Shown: positions 30,875 to 40,691 of the stretch, piece by piece | How positions within the stretch are numbered: the first letter of the stretch is position 1 | How the letters are laid out: each line of letters opens with the position of its first letter | Assembly: GCF_030908385.1 (NCBI RefSeq) | Contig: NZ_CP133091.1 | Span: 3,529,501 to 3,593,500, forward strand | DNA from: Mangrovimonas sp. YM274 | GTDB taxonomy: Bacteria; Bacteroidota; Bacteroidia; Flavobacteriales; Flavobacteriaceae | Length of the DNA stretch: 64,000 bases | Direction of reading: 5' to 3' | Notes under the pieces: generated by a model | Database searches by the model: none | What the model saw: only the letters and a program-made list of their open reading frames with translations | What the model was told of the DNA's origin: nothing | Program-made: the position numbers and the translations under genes

Positions 30875-32023
30875 ATGAAAATGATAAACCACACAATCTC
30901 AATTCTACTAGCACTTTTCATATCTATGACGAGCTGCTCTTCAAGCGATTCAAACGATGATAACACCGACGATGGGATTATTACGCCTCCGGAAAACGAA
31001 ACTTTTTACTATGGTGCCGATTTATCCTATGTAAATGAAATGGAAGATTGCGGCGCTCTTTATAAAAACAGTGATGGTCAAACTCAGGATCCCTTCACAA
31101 TCTTTAAAAATGCAGGAACCAACTTGGTTAGGGTTCGACTTTGGCATAACCCAACCTGGACTAACTATTCTAATTTGGAAGATGTTATAATCACTATACA
31201 ACGTGCAAAATCCCAGGGCATGGACGTGTTGCTGGATTTCCATTATTCCGATACTTGGGCAGACCCCTCAACACAAGAAATCCCTGCAGCTTGGTTGGAT
31301 GAAATAGACAACACCACTGCTTTAGGTGAATTGGTTTACAACTACACCTACAATACACTTGAAACCTTATCCAACTTGAACTTACTCCCGGAAATTGTAC
31401 AGATAGGCAACGAAATCAACCCTATGATTCTACAACATGGTGATTTAGTTTGGCCCATAGATTGGAATAGAAATTCCTATTTACTAAACAAAGGGATTGC
31501 TGCGGTAAGAGCAATTTCCGAGGCCAAAGAAAAAGAAATTGGCGTGATGCTCCACATAGCTCAACCAGAAAATGCCCTATGGTGGTTTGAACAGGCTACA
31601 CAAAATGGCGTTACCGATTTCGACTGGATTGGATTGTCATATTACCCTATTTGGTCTGAGTACACACTTAACAATGTATCAACTCCATTGAACACCCTCA
31701 TCAACACCTACAACAAACGCTTGATGATTGTTGAAACCGCCTATCCCTTTACTTTAACCAATGCCGATAGCGCCAACAATATTCTAGGCGAAGATGCCTT
31801 AATCTCTGGTTATCCCGCCACACAACAAGGCCAATTGGATTATCTCAATCAATTAACAACCATCATAGAAAATGCCGGTGGTGAAGGCCTCATTTATTGG
31901 GAACCAGCTTGGGTGTCTACCAACTGCTCAACATTATGGGGACAAGGCTCCCATTGGGATAACGCCACACTTTTTGACCATAACAATACAGCCACATTGG
32001 GCATGCAGTTTTACAATCATTAA
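30875..32023 (+). CDS. GH53 endo-beta-1,4-galactanase, surface lipoprotein
   Basis: A 382-residue enzyme hydrolysing beta-1,4-galactan (pectic arabinogalactan type I). The lipobox ends at Cys21 and is followed by SSSDSNDDNTDD, an acidic segment like the flavobacterial surface-export signal. The GH53 start YYGADLSYVNEME is clear; IGNEINP holds acid/base Glu180 and IVETAYP the nucleophile Glu287. It likely cuts galactan on the outside of the cell. It is divergent from the gal operon and 12 bp before the GH2 gene. Confidence 0.93.
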   Translation: MKMINHTISILLALFISMTSCSSSDSNDDNTDDGIITPPENETFYYGADLSYVNEMEDCGALYKNSDGQTQDPFTIFKNAGTNLVRVRLWHNPTWTNYSNLEDVIITIQRAKSQGMDVLLDFHYSDTWADPSTQEIPAAWLDEIDNTTALGELVYNYTYNTLETLSNLNLLPEIVQIGNEINPMILQHGDLVWPIDWNRNSYLLNKGIAAVRAISEAKEKEIGVMLHIAQPENALWWFEQATQNGVTDFDWIGLSYYPIWSEYTLNNVSTPLNTLINTYNKRLMIVETAYPFTLTNADSANNILGEDALISGYPATQQGQLDYLNQLTTIIENAGGEGLIYWEPAWVSTNCSTLWGQGSHWDNATLFDHNNTATLGMQFYNH

Positions 32024-32035
32024 TACACTTTCAAA

Positions 32036-34477
32036 ATGAAATTCAGCATCAATTATATATCGCTCATCCTGATAGCAATTATGTTTCAAACCGCTCTTAA
32101 CGCACAAACGAGAGAGGTTATCACCTTGAGAGACGGATGGAAATTCAGTAAAGGGCATCACCCTGAAGCTGTTTCCCCGAAGTACAATGACAATTCATGG
32201 GAAGAAGTTACCGTACCCCATGATTGGGCTATTTACGGTCCTTTTGATAAGGAAATCGACAAACAAGTAGTCGCTATTGAACAAAATGGCGAAACCGTAG
32301 CTACCGAAAAAACTGGACGCACAGGGGCGCTTCCCTATATTGGGGAAGCTTGGTACCGAACCACATTTACTCTTCCAAGTGCTGATCAAAACAAAAAAGT
32401 ATTGATTGCCTTTGAAGGCGCCATGAGTGAACCGGAAGTCTTTATCAACGGAACGAAAGTAGGCGAATGGAAATACGGTTATGCATATTTTTATTTTGAC
32501 ATCACCGAACATATTTCCAATTCAAAAACTAATACGCTTGCTGTAAAACTCAGCAATAAGGGACTATCTTCCAGATGGTACCCTGGTGCCGGCTTATACC
32601 GAAAAGTTCAAATCATTGTAAAAGACAAACAAAGCATTGACCATTGGGGCACATACATTACAACTCCAATGATTACAGACCAAATAGCCAAAGTAAATAT
32701 CAAAACAAAAGTTTCCGGAGAACAACTGCACTTGGTCACCGATATTTTGGACGCCAACGGAACCACCGTCGCCTCAAACACTTCCGAAACTTTATATGGC
32801 AATGAATTTGACCAAAATATCGCTCTGGAATACCCCAACTTATGGAGTCCTGAAACCCCATATTTATATACTGCCGTATCCAAATTATACGCCGGAGATG
32901 TTCTTAAAGATGAAATCACCACCCGATTTGGAGTGAGAAGCATCCAATACAATCGCAATACTGGATTTAGCTTAAATGGCGAAGTCACCAAATTTAAAGG
33001 CGTTTGTTTACACCATGATTTAGGGCCATTGGGAGCTGCCGTGAACACTTCCGCCTTAAGACGACAATTACGCATTTTAAAAGATATGGGATGCAACGCG
33101 ATTAGGAGTTCACACAATATGCCTTCCATGGAACAATTGGAACTTTGCGACGAAATGGGTTTTATGTTTTTAGCAGAAAGTTTTGACGAATGGAAAAAAC
33201 CAAAAGTGGAAAACGGCTATAATCTCTATTTTGATGACTATGCCGAAAAAGACGTGGTGAATTTAGTAAGAGCCACCAGGAACCATCCCTCAATCGTCAT
33301 GTGGAGTTCTGGAAACGAAGTGCCGGACCAATGGGGTTCGGAGGGTGTAAAACGCGCCAAGTGGTTACAGGATATTTTTCATAGAGAAGACCCAACACGC
33401 CCTGTCACTGTAGGGATGGACCAAGTAAAAGCCGTTATGGAAAATGGCTTTGGAGCCATCATGGACATTCCTGGATTGAACTATCGTGTACACCTTTATG
33501 AAGAAGCTTACGAAACCTTTCCTCAAGGGTTTATTTTAGGATCTGAAACCGCTTCCACAGTGAGTTCACGTGGTATTTACAAATTCCCAGTAGAAATTGC
33601 CAGCATGAAAACCTACTCAGATTTTCAATCTTCTTCCTACGATTTGGAATATTGTAGCTGGTCCAATTTGCCTGACGACGATTTTGTACTTCAGGATGAC
33701 AAGCCTTGGGTGATTGGAGAATTTGTATGGACCGGTTTTGACTATTTGGGAGAACCCACGCCCTACGATGAAGCCTGGCCTTCCCGCAGTTCGTATTTCG
33801 GTATTAATGATTTGGCCGGTTTACCCAAAGACCGTTACTATCTTTACAGAAGCAGATGGAACACCGAAGACGAAACGCTGCACATACTCCCTCACTGGAA
33901 TTGGGAAGGGCGCGAAGGAGACATCACCCCCGTATTTGTGTATACGAGTTATGACAGCGCCGAATTGTTCCTAAACGGAAAAAGTCTTGGCATTCAAAAA
34001 AAGGATTCCACAACTAACCAAAACCGGTACCGTTTAATGTGGAAAGATGTCAAATACCAACCAGGCACCTTAAAAGTTGTAGCTCTTGACGAACATGGAA
34101 ACGCTGCTGCGGAAAAAGAAATCAAAACGGCCGGCAAGCCTTATCAATTAATTTTAGAGCCCGATGTAAAAACCATCAAAGCCGACGGTGAGGACATCGC
34201 TTTTGTAACCGTATCTGTTGTGGACAAAAATGGCATTCCATGTCCTACGGCTACCAATCAATTGGATTTTAAAGTGAAAGGCAATGGTACTTATCGTGCC
34301 GCTTGTAATGGAGATGCTACTTCTCTTGAACTATTTCATTTACCAACCATGAAATTATTTAGTGGAAAATTGGTTGTTTTGGTACAATCCACAACCCAAG
34401 CTGGGGACATCGAATTAACGGTAAGTGGAAAAGGTCTAAAAACAGGAAAACTAACCTTGAAAAGCGAAACGCCTTAA
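32036..34477 (+). CDS. GH2 beta-galactosidase
   Basis: An 813-residue secreted enzyme (signal peptide to about residue 24, LNAQ). Order: sugar-binding jelly roll, Ig-like domain, TIM barrel (from about 305), DUF4982-type and further Ig-like domains. Glu428 (WSSGNE) is the acid/base and Glu504 (LGSETAS) the nucleophile; the spacing of 76 equals that of E. coli LacZ (461/537). It would release galactose from oligosaccharides made by GH53, in the periplasm. Its stop codon overlaps that of the convergent ABC ATPase gene (4-bp overlap). Confidence 0.92.
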   Translation: MKFSINYISLILIAIMFQTALNAQTREVITLRDGWKFSKGHHPEAVSPKYNDNSWEEVTVPHDWAIYGPFDKEIDKQVVAIEQNGETVATEKTGRTGALPYIGEAWYRTTFTLPSADQNKKVLIAFEGAMSEPEVFINGTKVGEWKYGYAYFYFDITEHISNSKTNTLAVKLSNKGLSSRWYPGAGLYRKVQIIVKDKQSIDHWGTYITTPMITDQIAKVNIKTKVSGEQLHLVTDILDANGTTVASNTSETLYGNEFDQNIALEYPNLWSPETPYLYTAVSKLYAGDVLKDEITTRFGVRSIQYNRNTGFSLNGEVTKFKGVCLHHDLGPLGAAVNTSALRRQLRILKDMGCNAIRSSHNMPSMEQLELCDEMGFMFLAESFDEWKKPKVENGYNLYFDDYAEKDVVNLVRATRNHPSIVMWSSGNEVPDQWGSEGVKRAKWLQDIFHREDPTRPVTVGMDQVKAVMENGFGAIMDIPGLNYRVHLYEEAYETFPQGFILGSETASTVSSRGIYKFPVEIASMKTYSDFQSSSYDLEYCSWSNLPDDDFVLQDDKPWVIGEFVWTGFDYLGEPTPYDEAWPSRSSYFGINDLAGLPKDRYYLYRSRWNTEDETLHILPHWNWEGREGDITPVFVYTSYDSAELFLNGKSLGIQKKDSTTNQNRYRLMWKDVKYQPGTLKVVALDEHGNAAAEKEIKTAGKPYQLILEPDVKTIKADGEDIAFVTVSVVDKNGIPCPTATNQLDFKVKGNGTYRAACNGDATSLELFHLPTMKLFSGKLVVLVQSTTQAGDIELTVSGKGLKTGKLTLKSETP

Positions 34478-35148
34478 GAGATAATCACACCATCACTCAT
34501 AGTGATAATTCGGTCTGTCTTTTTTGCAAAATCCTCATCATGGGTAACAATCAAAAGAGACAGACCTTGTTCATCGCAAAGCTGCTTGAACACATTAAAT
34601 ACATTTTCAGAATTGTGACTATCCAAATTCCCCGTCGGCTCATCTCCTAAAATAATAGACGGATTATTGATTAAAGCCCTAGCTATGGCCACACGCTGCT
34701 TTTCACCCCCTGAAATTCTAGAAGCTCTTTTATCAGCCAAATGCCCTATATTGAGGATTTCCAACTTGTTTCTAGCATCATGCTCAATTTCCTCCAAAGA
34801 CTTCTCTCCTAATTTTTTTGCTGGCAACATGACATTTTCCAAAACAGAAAACTCAGACAATAAATAATGAAACTGAAATACAAAGCCAATGTGCTTATTT
34901 CTTAAGTAGGACAGCTTGTTATGATGTTGTCCAGTCACCAATTCATTGTTCAGATAAAGCTCTCCTTCATATTCCGTATCCATAGTTGATAGGATATACA
35001 ACAAAGTTGACTTTCCACAGCCAGATTTCCCGATAATAGAAGTGAATTCCCCCTTCTTTATAGACATATTGATATCCTTCAGCACGTGAAATAACACGGG
35101 CTTCCTAAAGTATTTATTGATATTTTTTGTCTCCAAAACTGTACTCAT
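34474..35148 (-). CDS. LolD/MacB-type ABC transporter ATPase
   Basis: A 224-residue ATPase: Walker A GKSGCGKST (about residue 39), Q-loop FQFHYLL, signature SGGEKQRVAIARAL, Walker B IILGDEPTGNLD and H-loop VTHDEDFA. It energises the neighbouring permease. The start overlaps the permease stop by one base (TAATG), so the two are translationally coupled. The cargo is unknown. Confidence 0.92.
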   Translation of the reverse strand: MSTVLETKNINKYFRKPVLFHVLKDINMSIKKGEFTSIIGKSGCGKSTLLYILSTMDTEYEGELYLNNELVTGQHHNKLSYLRNKHIGFVFQFHYLLSEFSVLENVMLPAKKLGEKSLEEIEHDARNKLEILNIGHLADKRASRISGGEKQRVAIARALINNPSIILGDEPTGNLDSHNSENVFNVFKQLCDEQGLSLLIVTHDEDFAKKTDRIITMSDGVIIS

Positions 35149-36413
35149 TACTGACCTCTAATTATTTTAACAGGATCTATCTTTTTAGCCTTTCGAGATG
35201 GCAAATAACCAGCAAAAAAGGTAGAGACTAACGCGAAAGTGATTCCGATGACATAAAACCAAGGATCGAAATTCACAGGAAACGTCTTGATAGTTGGGAG
35301 CGCTTCAGTTTCAAACGGCAGGGTATCAATCAAACTGGTAAGCCCAAATCCAACAAGTAACCCCAACAAACCACCAACCAGACCAATAATCAACGCCTGA
35401 CACATAAAAATATATTGCACATCCTTCCCAGAAAATCCAGTCGCCTTTAAAATGGCGATGTCATTCATCTTTTCATAAATAAACATATTTAGGATATTAT
35501 AAATCCCAAAACCAGCCACAATCAAGAGCGCAATGGAAACCGCATAGGTAATTAAATTTCGAATTGAGGTACCCGTCTCAAACTGGGCATTAGCCGTTTT
35601 GATATCCACCGCTTTTAAACCAAATTGATTTTCCATTTCTTGAGCCATACTATAAGCATCCTCAATATTGTAGAGCTTCACATTGATATCGGTGATGTAA
35701 TTTTCGGCTTCGCCTAAAATACGCTGCACCGTTTTAATAGTAGCAAAACTTTGAATGTCGTCCACCTCAGCCAAACCACTTTGATAAATCCCAACAATTT
35801 TCAAAGGGAATACATCTCCTTTGATCGTACTGACCTGGATTTTGTCTCCCAGTTTCAGAGTCATCTTTTCAGCAATTCCAGAACCCAATAAAATACCATT
35901 ATCTACCTTGTGCAAATCTTCGTGACTTCCCTTTACCACATAATTTTGAAAGTCGAATAAACGTGCTTCCTCCAAAGGTTCTACACCTCTCAAATTTCCA
36001 CCGAGCTCAATAGACCCTGAAATATAAAATATATTGGATTTTATTTGCGGAATAGCACCTTTCACCCGCTTGTCCTTGTTGATATAGGCCATAATCGGCA
36101 ACGCGTTGTGAATCTTTTTTTGGCTTTGCTTCGGCTTTATGGAATGGACTACCTTAAAACTATTCTCCAAAGTTTCATAGGCTGCGATGGGCTGTTCTTT
36201 AGAAGGCTCAATTTCACTATAGATATGGATATGCGGAGTTTGATTCAAAATCAAGCCATCCAACATTTTATTCAAACCTGTCATAAAACAGACCAAAGTA
36301 ATATAGGCACCAATGCCAAAAGTCACCCCAAGTGCTGCCACGGAAGTCTGTTTGATCTTACTCAGCAGATGCGTTTTCGCAATGGCCAATATGACCTTCC
36401 AGTTAATTGCCAT
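35148..36413 (-). CDS. FtsX/MacB-family ABC permease
   Basis: A 421-residue permease with four transmembrane segments: one near the N terminus (about 20-45), then a periplasmic MacB-PCD-like domain, then three helices in the C-terminal third (FtsX domain, ending GYLPSRKAKKIDPVKIIRGQ). The ATG at 36413 (MAINWKVILAIA) is preferred over the one nine codons earlier because the family begins with this cytoplasmic segment; it overlaps the HlyD gene by 11 bp. Together with its neighbours it forms a DevBCA/MacAB-like exporter. Confidence 0.88.
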   Translation of the reverse strand: MAINWKVILAIAKTHLLSKIKQTSVAALGVTFGIGAYITLVCFMTGLNKMLDGLILNQTPHIHIYSEIEPSKEQPIAAYETLENSFKVVHSIKPKQSQKKIHNALPIMAYINKDKRVKGAIPQIKSNIFYISGSIELGGNLRGVEPLEEARLFDFQNYVVKGSHEDLHKVDNGILLGSGIAEKMTLKLGDKIQVSTIKGDVFPLKIVGIYQSGLAEVDDIQSFATIKTVQRILGEAENYITDINVKLYNIEDAYSMAQEMENQFGLKAVDIKTANAQFETGTSIRNLITYAVSIALLIVAGFGIYNILNMFIYEKMNDIAILKATGFSGKDVQYIFMCQALIIGLVGGLLGLLVGFGLTSLIDTLPFETEALPTIKTFPVNFDPWFYVIGITFALVSTFFAGYLPSRKAKKIDPVKIIRGQ

Positions 36414-37488
36414 CTGGTTTGTATATTGCCGTATCGGCATCTATGCCCTCCAAAATTTCCACAGATTCAAGATTTTCCAAACCTGTTTTTACAGCAACCA
36501 GACCGTTATCCGTTTTTACTTGTCCCTTATCTGTCAAATAAGATTTTGGAATGGTAAGCACCGCTTCCTTTTCCCTAATGATAATATTGGCTTCTCCAGA
36601 TAATCCGGAATACAACTTCTTAGGTAAACGATCAAATTCTGCTTCTACTGTAAATGTTTGGTTCCGCAAATCCTTTTTTGGCAAAATTTTGGACACGCTG
36701 GCCTCAAAAACCTCACCTTTATAGGCATCCAAACTCACAATGACCTTTTGACCCAATTCTATTTTTACAATATCCACCTCATCCACCAACATTTCAATCA
36801 CAAAATCATCGGCACTCCCAATAGAAGCCATGGGCTCCATAGTAGTTACAATCTCCCCCTTGTTTTTATAAAGTGCGTACACCATGCCGTTTATTTCACT
36901 TTTAATGGTGAAATCCGTGGTATTGATTAGGGAAGTTTTATAATTATTTTCGGCTTGCTTTAGGGCTGTTTGCAATTCATTTTTGGTACGATCATACCTA
37001 CTTTGTAGCAATTGCAAATTATTTTTTGAAAGTTGGTAATTGAGTTCCTTGGTATCATACTCCAATTTTGAGCCAATGTTCTGTTCCCAAAGATTTTTTT
37101 GCCTGAAGAAATTAATGGAATCATTCTTATATTTCAATTGCGCAGCCGCAATTTCCTCTTTAATCCCCAGCAATACGGCAGCACTTCCATTGTAGTTGTC
37201 TTTAGCCAAATCGAGAGCCAATTTCGCATTTCGAGAATTTAACTCAGGCGCATTGTTGGTTATTTGAATGATTTTATCCCCCTTAGAAACTTTCTGCCCT
37301 TCTTCCACTAAATTGTCTTCCAAAATACCAGAAACAATAGCATATGCCTCATACAGGCTGTCCGGTTGAATGACTACAGAAGAGTACACGGCCTCAGTAA
37401 GATCTTGCTTTTTGGGAAGCGTTTTTTCGTCATCGCTCCCACAAGACACCAGAAGGCAAGCACCTAAAAAGAAACTTATTGCTTTCAT
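36403..37488 (-). CDS. HlyD/MacA-type periplasmic adaptor lipoprotein
   Basis: A 361-residue membrane-fusion protein with a lipobox at Cys16 (LLVSC). It has a biotinyl-lipoyl-like half (ILEDNLVEEGQKVSKGDKI, about 60), an alpha-hairpin coiled coil (about 80-190), the second lipoyl half and a beta-barrel (IGQKVIVSLDAYKG). First gene of a three-gene exporter unit; no TolC-type partner is encoded here, so it probably uses an outer-membrane channel from elsewhere. Confidence 0.87.
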   Translation of the reverse strand: MKAISFFLGACLLVSCGSDDEKTLPKKQDLTEAVYSSVVIQPDSLYEAYAIVSGILEDNLVEEGQKVSKGDKIIQITNNAPELNSRNAKLALDLAKDNYNGSAAVLLGIKEEIAAAQLKYKNDSINFFRQKNLWEQNIGSKLEYDTKELNYQLSKNNLQLLQSRYDRTKNELQTALKQAENNYKTSLINTTDFTIKSEINGMVYALYKNKGEIVTTMEPMASIGSADDFVIEMLVDEVDIVKIELGQKVIVSLDAYKGEVFEASVSKILPKKDLRNQTFTVEAEFDRLPKKLYSGLSGEANIIIREKEAVLTIPKSYLTDKGQVKTDNGLVAVKTGLENLESVEILEGIDADTAIYKPDGN

Positions 37489-37560
37489 GGCTGCTAATTT
37501 CCAACTCTAAAATATACTAATAATTAGTGGGATACAATGATTTTAATCACTAGGAGATAA

Positions 37561-37594
37561 AATAAAAAAAGCTTCTCATTTCTGAGAAGCTTTT
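37561..37594 (-). terminator. Intrinsic terminator after tRNA-Leu
   Basis: AAAAGCTTCTCA and TGAGAAGCTTTT form a perfect 12-bp stem with a 4-nt loop, followed on the minus strand by a T run. It is 10 bp past the tRNA 3' end. Confidence 0.9.
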
Positions 37595-37603
37595 CGCTTA
37601 TTG

Positions 37604-37685
37604 TGCGGGCGGAGAGACTCGAACTCTCACACCTCGCGGCACTAGATCCTAAGTCTAGCGTGTCTACCAATTCCACCACGCCCGC
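37604..37685 (-). tRNA. tRNA-Leu (TAG anticodon)
   Basis: The minus strand folds as a class II tRNA of 82 nt: acceptor GCGGGCG/CGCCCGC, D-loop with TTGGTAGAC, anticodon stem CTAGA/TCTAG around loop CTTAGGA (anticodon TAG, reads CUA-type Leu codons), a long variable arm (TGCCGCGAGGTGT) and T-arm GAGAG-TTCGAGT-CTCTC. The discriminator is A and CCA is not encoded. Confidence 0.95.
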
Positions 37686-37799
37686 AATAAGTCTTAGTTT
37701 CGGGATGCAAATATATAAATAACTTTGAATATACAAACCTTTCTTTCAAGAAAAAATCGTTCTGCTTTTCGTATTTTTGAATCAAATTCAAATTTAATT

Positions 37800-39188
37800 A
37801 TGGAAAACATTCAATCTTACGTGGATCAGCACAAGGACCGTTTTCTAAGCGAGCTCATCGAACTCCTTAAAATTCCGTCAATTAGCGCCGATTCAGCATA
37901 CAAAAAAGACGTACTGAGCACTGCCGAGGCCGTTAAAACGCAATTGGAAGCAGCCGGTTGTGATTTAGTAGAAATTTGTGAGACCAATGGCTATCCTATT
38001 GTTTACGGAGAAAAAATAATTGATAAAAACTTGCCAACCGTACTTGTTTACGGTCACTACGACGTGCAACCACCAGATCCATTAGAGTTATGGACTTCCC
38101 CTCCTTTTGAGCCAGTTATTAAAACTACCGAGCTCCATCCAGAAGGTGCCATTTTTGCAAGAGGCGCTTGCGACGACAAAGGACAAATGTACATGCATGT
38201 GAAAGCCATGGAATTTATGACCAAGACCAATCAGTTGCCTTGTAATGTAAAATTCATGATTGAAGGTGAAGAGGAAGTTGGAAGTGAAAACCTAGGGGAT
38301 TTTGTAAAGGCCAATCACGAAAAATTGAAAAATGACGTGATTTTAATTTCCGACACGGGAATGATTGCCAAAGATGTGCCTTCTATCACAACAGGACTTC
38401 GCGGTTTGAGTTATGTTGAAGTTGAAGTTACCGGTCCAAACAGAGATTTACACTCTGGTTTATATGGCGGTGCGGTGGCCAACCCCATCAACGTGCTTAC
38501 CAAAATGATTGCCTCGCTTCATGACGACAACAAGCATATTACCATTCCAGGGTTTTATGACAAAGTTGAAGAACTGAGCAAAGAGGAACGTGCCCAAATG
38601 GCTAAAGCACCGTTTTCTTTGGAAAACTATAAAAAGGCATTGGACATCGATGCTGTTTATGGAGAAGAAGGCTACACTACCAATGAACGCAATTCCATCA
38701 GACCTACCCTTGACGTGAACGGAATTTGGGGCGGTTATATTGGTGAAGGTGCTAAAACGGTTATTGCCAGTAAAGCTTACGCTAAAATCTCCATGCGGTT
38801 GGTACCAAACCAAGACTGGCAAGAAGTCACAGACTTATTCAAAACGCATTTTGAAAGCATTGCTCCTGCTGGTGTAAAAGTAAAAGTGACACCACATCAC
38901 GGTGGTCAAGGTTATGTTACGCCTATTGACAGCATTGGCTATCAAGCCGCCAGTAAAGCTTATAGCGACACCTTTGGAAAAACGCCAATTCCACAACGTA
39001 GTGGCGGAAGTATTCCTATTGTTTCCTTATTTGAACAGGAGCTGAAAAGCAAGACCATTTTGATGGGCTTTGGTTTAGACAGTGATGCCATCCACTCTCC
39101 TAACGAACATTTCGGCGTATGGAATTACCTAAAAGGTATTGAAACCATTCCGTTGTTCTACAAATACTTTACAGAACTTTCTAAATAA
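37800..39188 (+). CDS. M20 family dipeptidase
   Basis: A 462-residue metallopeptidase without a signal peptide. VYGHYDVQP and RGACDDKGQ carry metal ligands His and Asp, EGEEEVGSENL the catalytic Glu, and a dimerisation domain lies at about 190-350. Such enzymes hydrolyse dipeptides in the cytoplasm. The frame is open for 25 codons upstream, but those overlap the tRNA promoter region; the ATG at 37800 starts the conserved part. Confidence 0.92.
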   Translation: MENIQSYVDQHKDRFLSELIELLKIPSISADSAYKKDVLSTAEAVKTQLEAAGCDLVEICETNGYPIVYGEKIIDKNLPTVLVYGHYDVQPPDPLELWTSPPFEPVIKTTELHPEGAIFARGACDDKGQMYMHVKAMEFMTKTNQLPCNVKFMIEGEEEVGSENLGDFVKANHEKLKNDVILISDTGMIAKDVPSITTGLRGLSYVEVEVTGPNRDLHSGLYGGAVANPINVLTKMIASLHDDNKHITIPGFYDKVEELSKEERAQMAKAPFSLENYKKALDIDAVYGEEGYTTNERNSIRPTLDVNGIWGGYIGEGAKTVIASKAYAKISMRLVPNQDWQEVTDLFKTHFESIAPAGVKVKVTPHHGGQGYVTPIDSIGYQAASKAYSDTFGKTPIPQRSGGSIPIVSLFEQELKSKTILMGFGLDSDAIHSPNEHFGVWNYLKGIETIPLFYKYFTELSK

Positions 39189-39192
39189 CACT

Positions 39193-39234
39193 AAAAAAGG
39201 TCTAAACTTTAAATTCAGTTTAGACCTTTTTTTT
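39193..39234. terminator. Bidirectional intrinsic terminator
   Basis: AAAAAAGGTCTAAACT and AGTTTAGACCTTTTTT form a 16-bp stem with an 8-nt loop, with a T run on either strand. It separates the convergent M20 and M28 genes. Confidence 0.93.
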
Positions 39235-39250
39235 ATATCCTAGGTGACTT

Positions 39251-40609
39251 TTATTTCTTTACAATTTTATACATACCGGATTTCTTTCCAGAATGTATTT
39301 CTAATAGATAGATTCCTTTAGAGAGATGTTTCAAACTAATTTGGGACTGATTGGTTTTCATCTGTGAATTCAAAACCAACTTCCCGCTAATATCATAAAG
39401 ATTTAGTTCGGTTGCACCTTCCCCAACTACCTCAACATTTACAAAATCTAGAACAGGATTAGGATGTACTTTAACTTCCGACTCTAAAAAGGCATCCATT
39501 CCCAACGTATTAAATGAAATGCATTCACTAAATTCAACACAATCCCCATTGGTTACTTCAACGGAATAATTTCCATCTTCACTAGGCATAAATGATTGAA
39601 ATACGGCGCCATCAATTGGCATATCCGTATCACAATCATACCATTGATAAGTTACTCCTGTTTCATTTACCGTTAATATGGACTCTGTTTGAGTGATGCC
39701 AGAATCTACTCCTGTCAATCCTCCTTTGGAGACCATATAGGCCATGATCAATTTTGCTAATTCATGGTAATAGGGAAGATTCAATGTCGATATTCTATCC
39801 AAAGACGAATGGTAATAAGGCGTTTGATCATTAGTTTCCCAAGACTCTCCCACCAAAACTGCCGAATAGCCTTCATCCCAAAACCTGGAGTGATCACTGG
39901 CCAAAGTTCCTGGATTTACTACATTTTCATTTAAATTGAAATCATACGTACTAAGCAATGCCACAATATCATCAGACATGCTTAAAGAGTTTCCAAAATC
40001 CCGAACATCAATGTCGAAATGGTTATCATTGTTACCATCATAACCCATCATATCGATATTGAGAACTCCCAAGATGTTATCATCATTTTCCGAAGCTAAA
40101 TTGGCATAATAGCCAGATCCCTGCAACCCGTTTTCCTCTTCATCCCAAAGGGCGTATACGATGGTATTGTCCAAACATTGGGAAGAAAGAATCCTAGCAA
40201 TTTCCAATACGGTTGCTACACCACTAGCATTATCATCGGCACAATAATCGGCCACACTATCGTAATGTGCACAAATAATATAAATATTGTCTGGGTTGGT
40301 TGTACCTAATTGAGTGGCGACAATGTTTCTACCATTGGCATTGAAGGCTTGGTCCGTAACCGTAAGGTTATCCCACTGTTCAAACGTCTGCTTTAAATAA
40401 TCGGCCGCCGTATCGTTGTTTGCCTGCTGCCTATTAAGAATTGTAACGGTGTTTCCATAGACCACGGTAGACTGTTCGCCTGAAAATTCATTGACGGTTA
40501 AAACCAAGGAATCCAAATTAACTTGATTGATAATATCAGTTTCCGATTGTCCAAAGGTAACCATAGTGCATAAGGCTATCCCCAACACACTTAAACGCAA
40601 CTTATTCAT
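39251..40609 (-). CDS. Secreted M28 zinc peptidase with T9SS sorting domain
   Basis: A 452-residue protein: signal peptide (MNKLRLSV...TFGQ), M28 aminopeptidase domain (ICAHYDSVADYCADDNASG with zinc ligands His and Asp; WDEEENGLQGS with catalytic Glu; NIDMMGYD), an Ig-like linker (about 310-375), and a C-terminal T9SS type A sorting domain (VHPNPVLDF...YKIVKK). It is exported and probably releases amino acids from extracellular peptides. The ATG at 40609 gives a good signal peptide; the longer frame does not. Confidence 0.9.
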   Translation of the reverse strand: MNKLRLSVLGIALCTMVTFGQSETDIINQVNLDSLVLTVNEFSGEQSTVVYGNTVTILNRQQANNDTAADYLKQTFEQWDNLTVTDQAFNANGRNIVATQLGTTNPDNIYIICAHYDSVADYCADDNASGVATVLEIARILSSQCLDNTIVYALWDEEENGLQGSGYYANLASENDDNILGVLNIDMMGYDGNNDNHFDIDVRDFGNSLSMSDDIVALLSTYDFNLNENVVNPGTLASDHSRFWDEGYSAVLVGESWETNDQTPYYHSSLDRISTLNLPYYHELAKLIMAYMVSKGGLTGVDSGITQTESILTVNETGVTYQWYDCDTDMPIDGAVFQSFMPSEDGNYSVEVTNGDCVEFSECISFNTLGMDAFLESEVKVHPNPVLDFVNVEVVGEGATELNLYDISGKLVLNSQMKTNQSQISLKHLSKGIYLLEIHSGKKSGMYKIVKK

Positions 40610-40632
40610 TTTATTTGAGATAGTATTCGTAC

Positions 40633-40640
40633 CAAATATA
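40633..40640 (-). promoter_or_regulatory. Consensus -7 box for the M28 peptidase gene
   Basis: Minus-strand TATATTTG (40640-40633) matches TAnnTTTG exactly, 23 bp before the ATG at 40609. This also supports the shorter start. Confidence 0.45.
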
Positions 40641-40691
40641 GGGTATAAAAAGAACTTTTCTATTTTCAGAATTTGGTATTTCAAATTTTTA

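Noticed and set aside
37524-37736. Minus-strand frame of 70 codons over the tRNA-Leu
   Set aside because: It reads through the tRNA and its terminator; the tRNA fold is unambiguous, so the frame is not a gene.
40610-40684. Longer start for the M28 peptidase
   Set aside because: It puts 25 charged and aromatic residues before the signal peptide and overlaps the consensus -7 box at 40633-40640.
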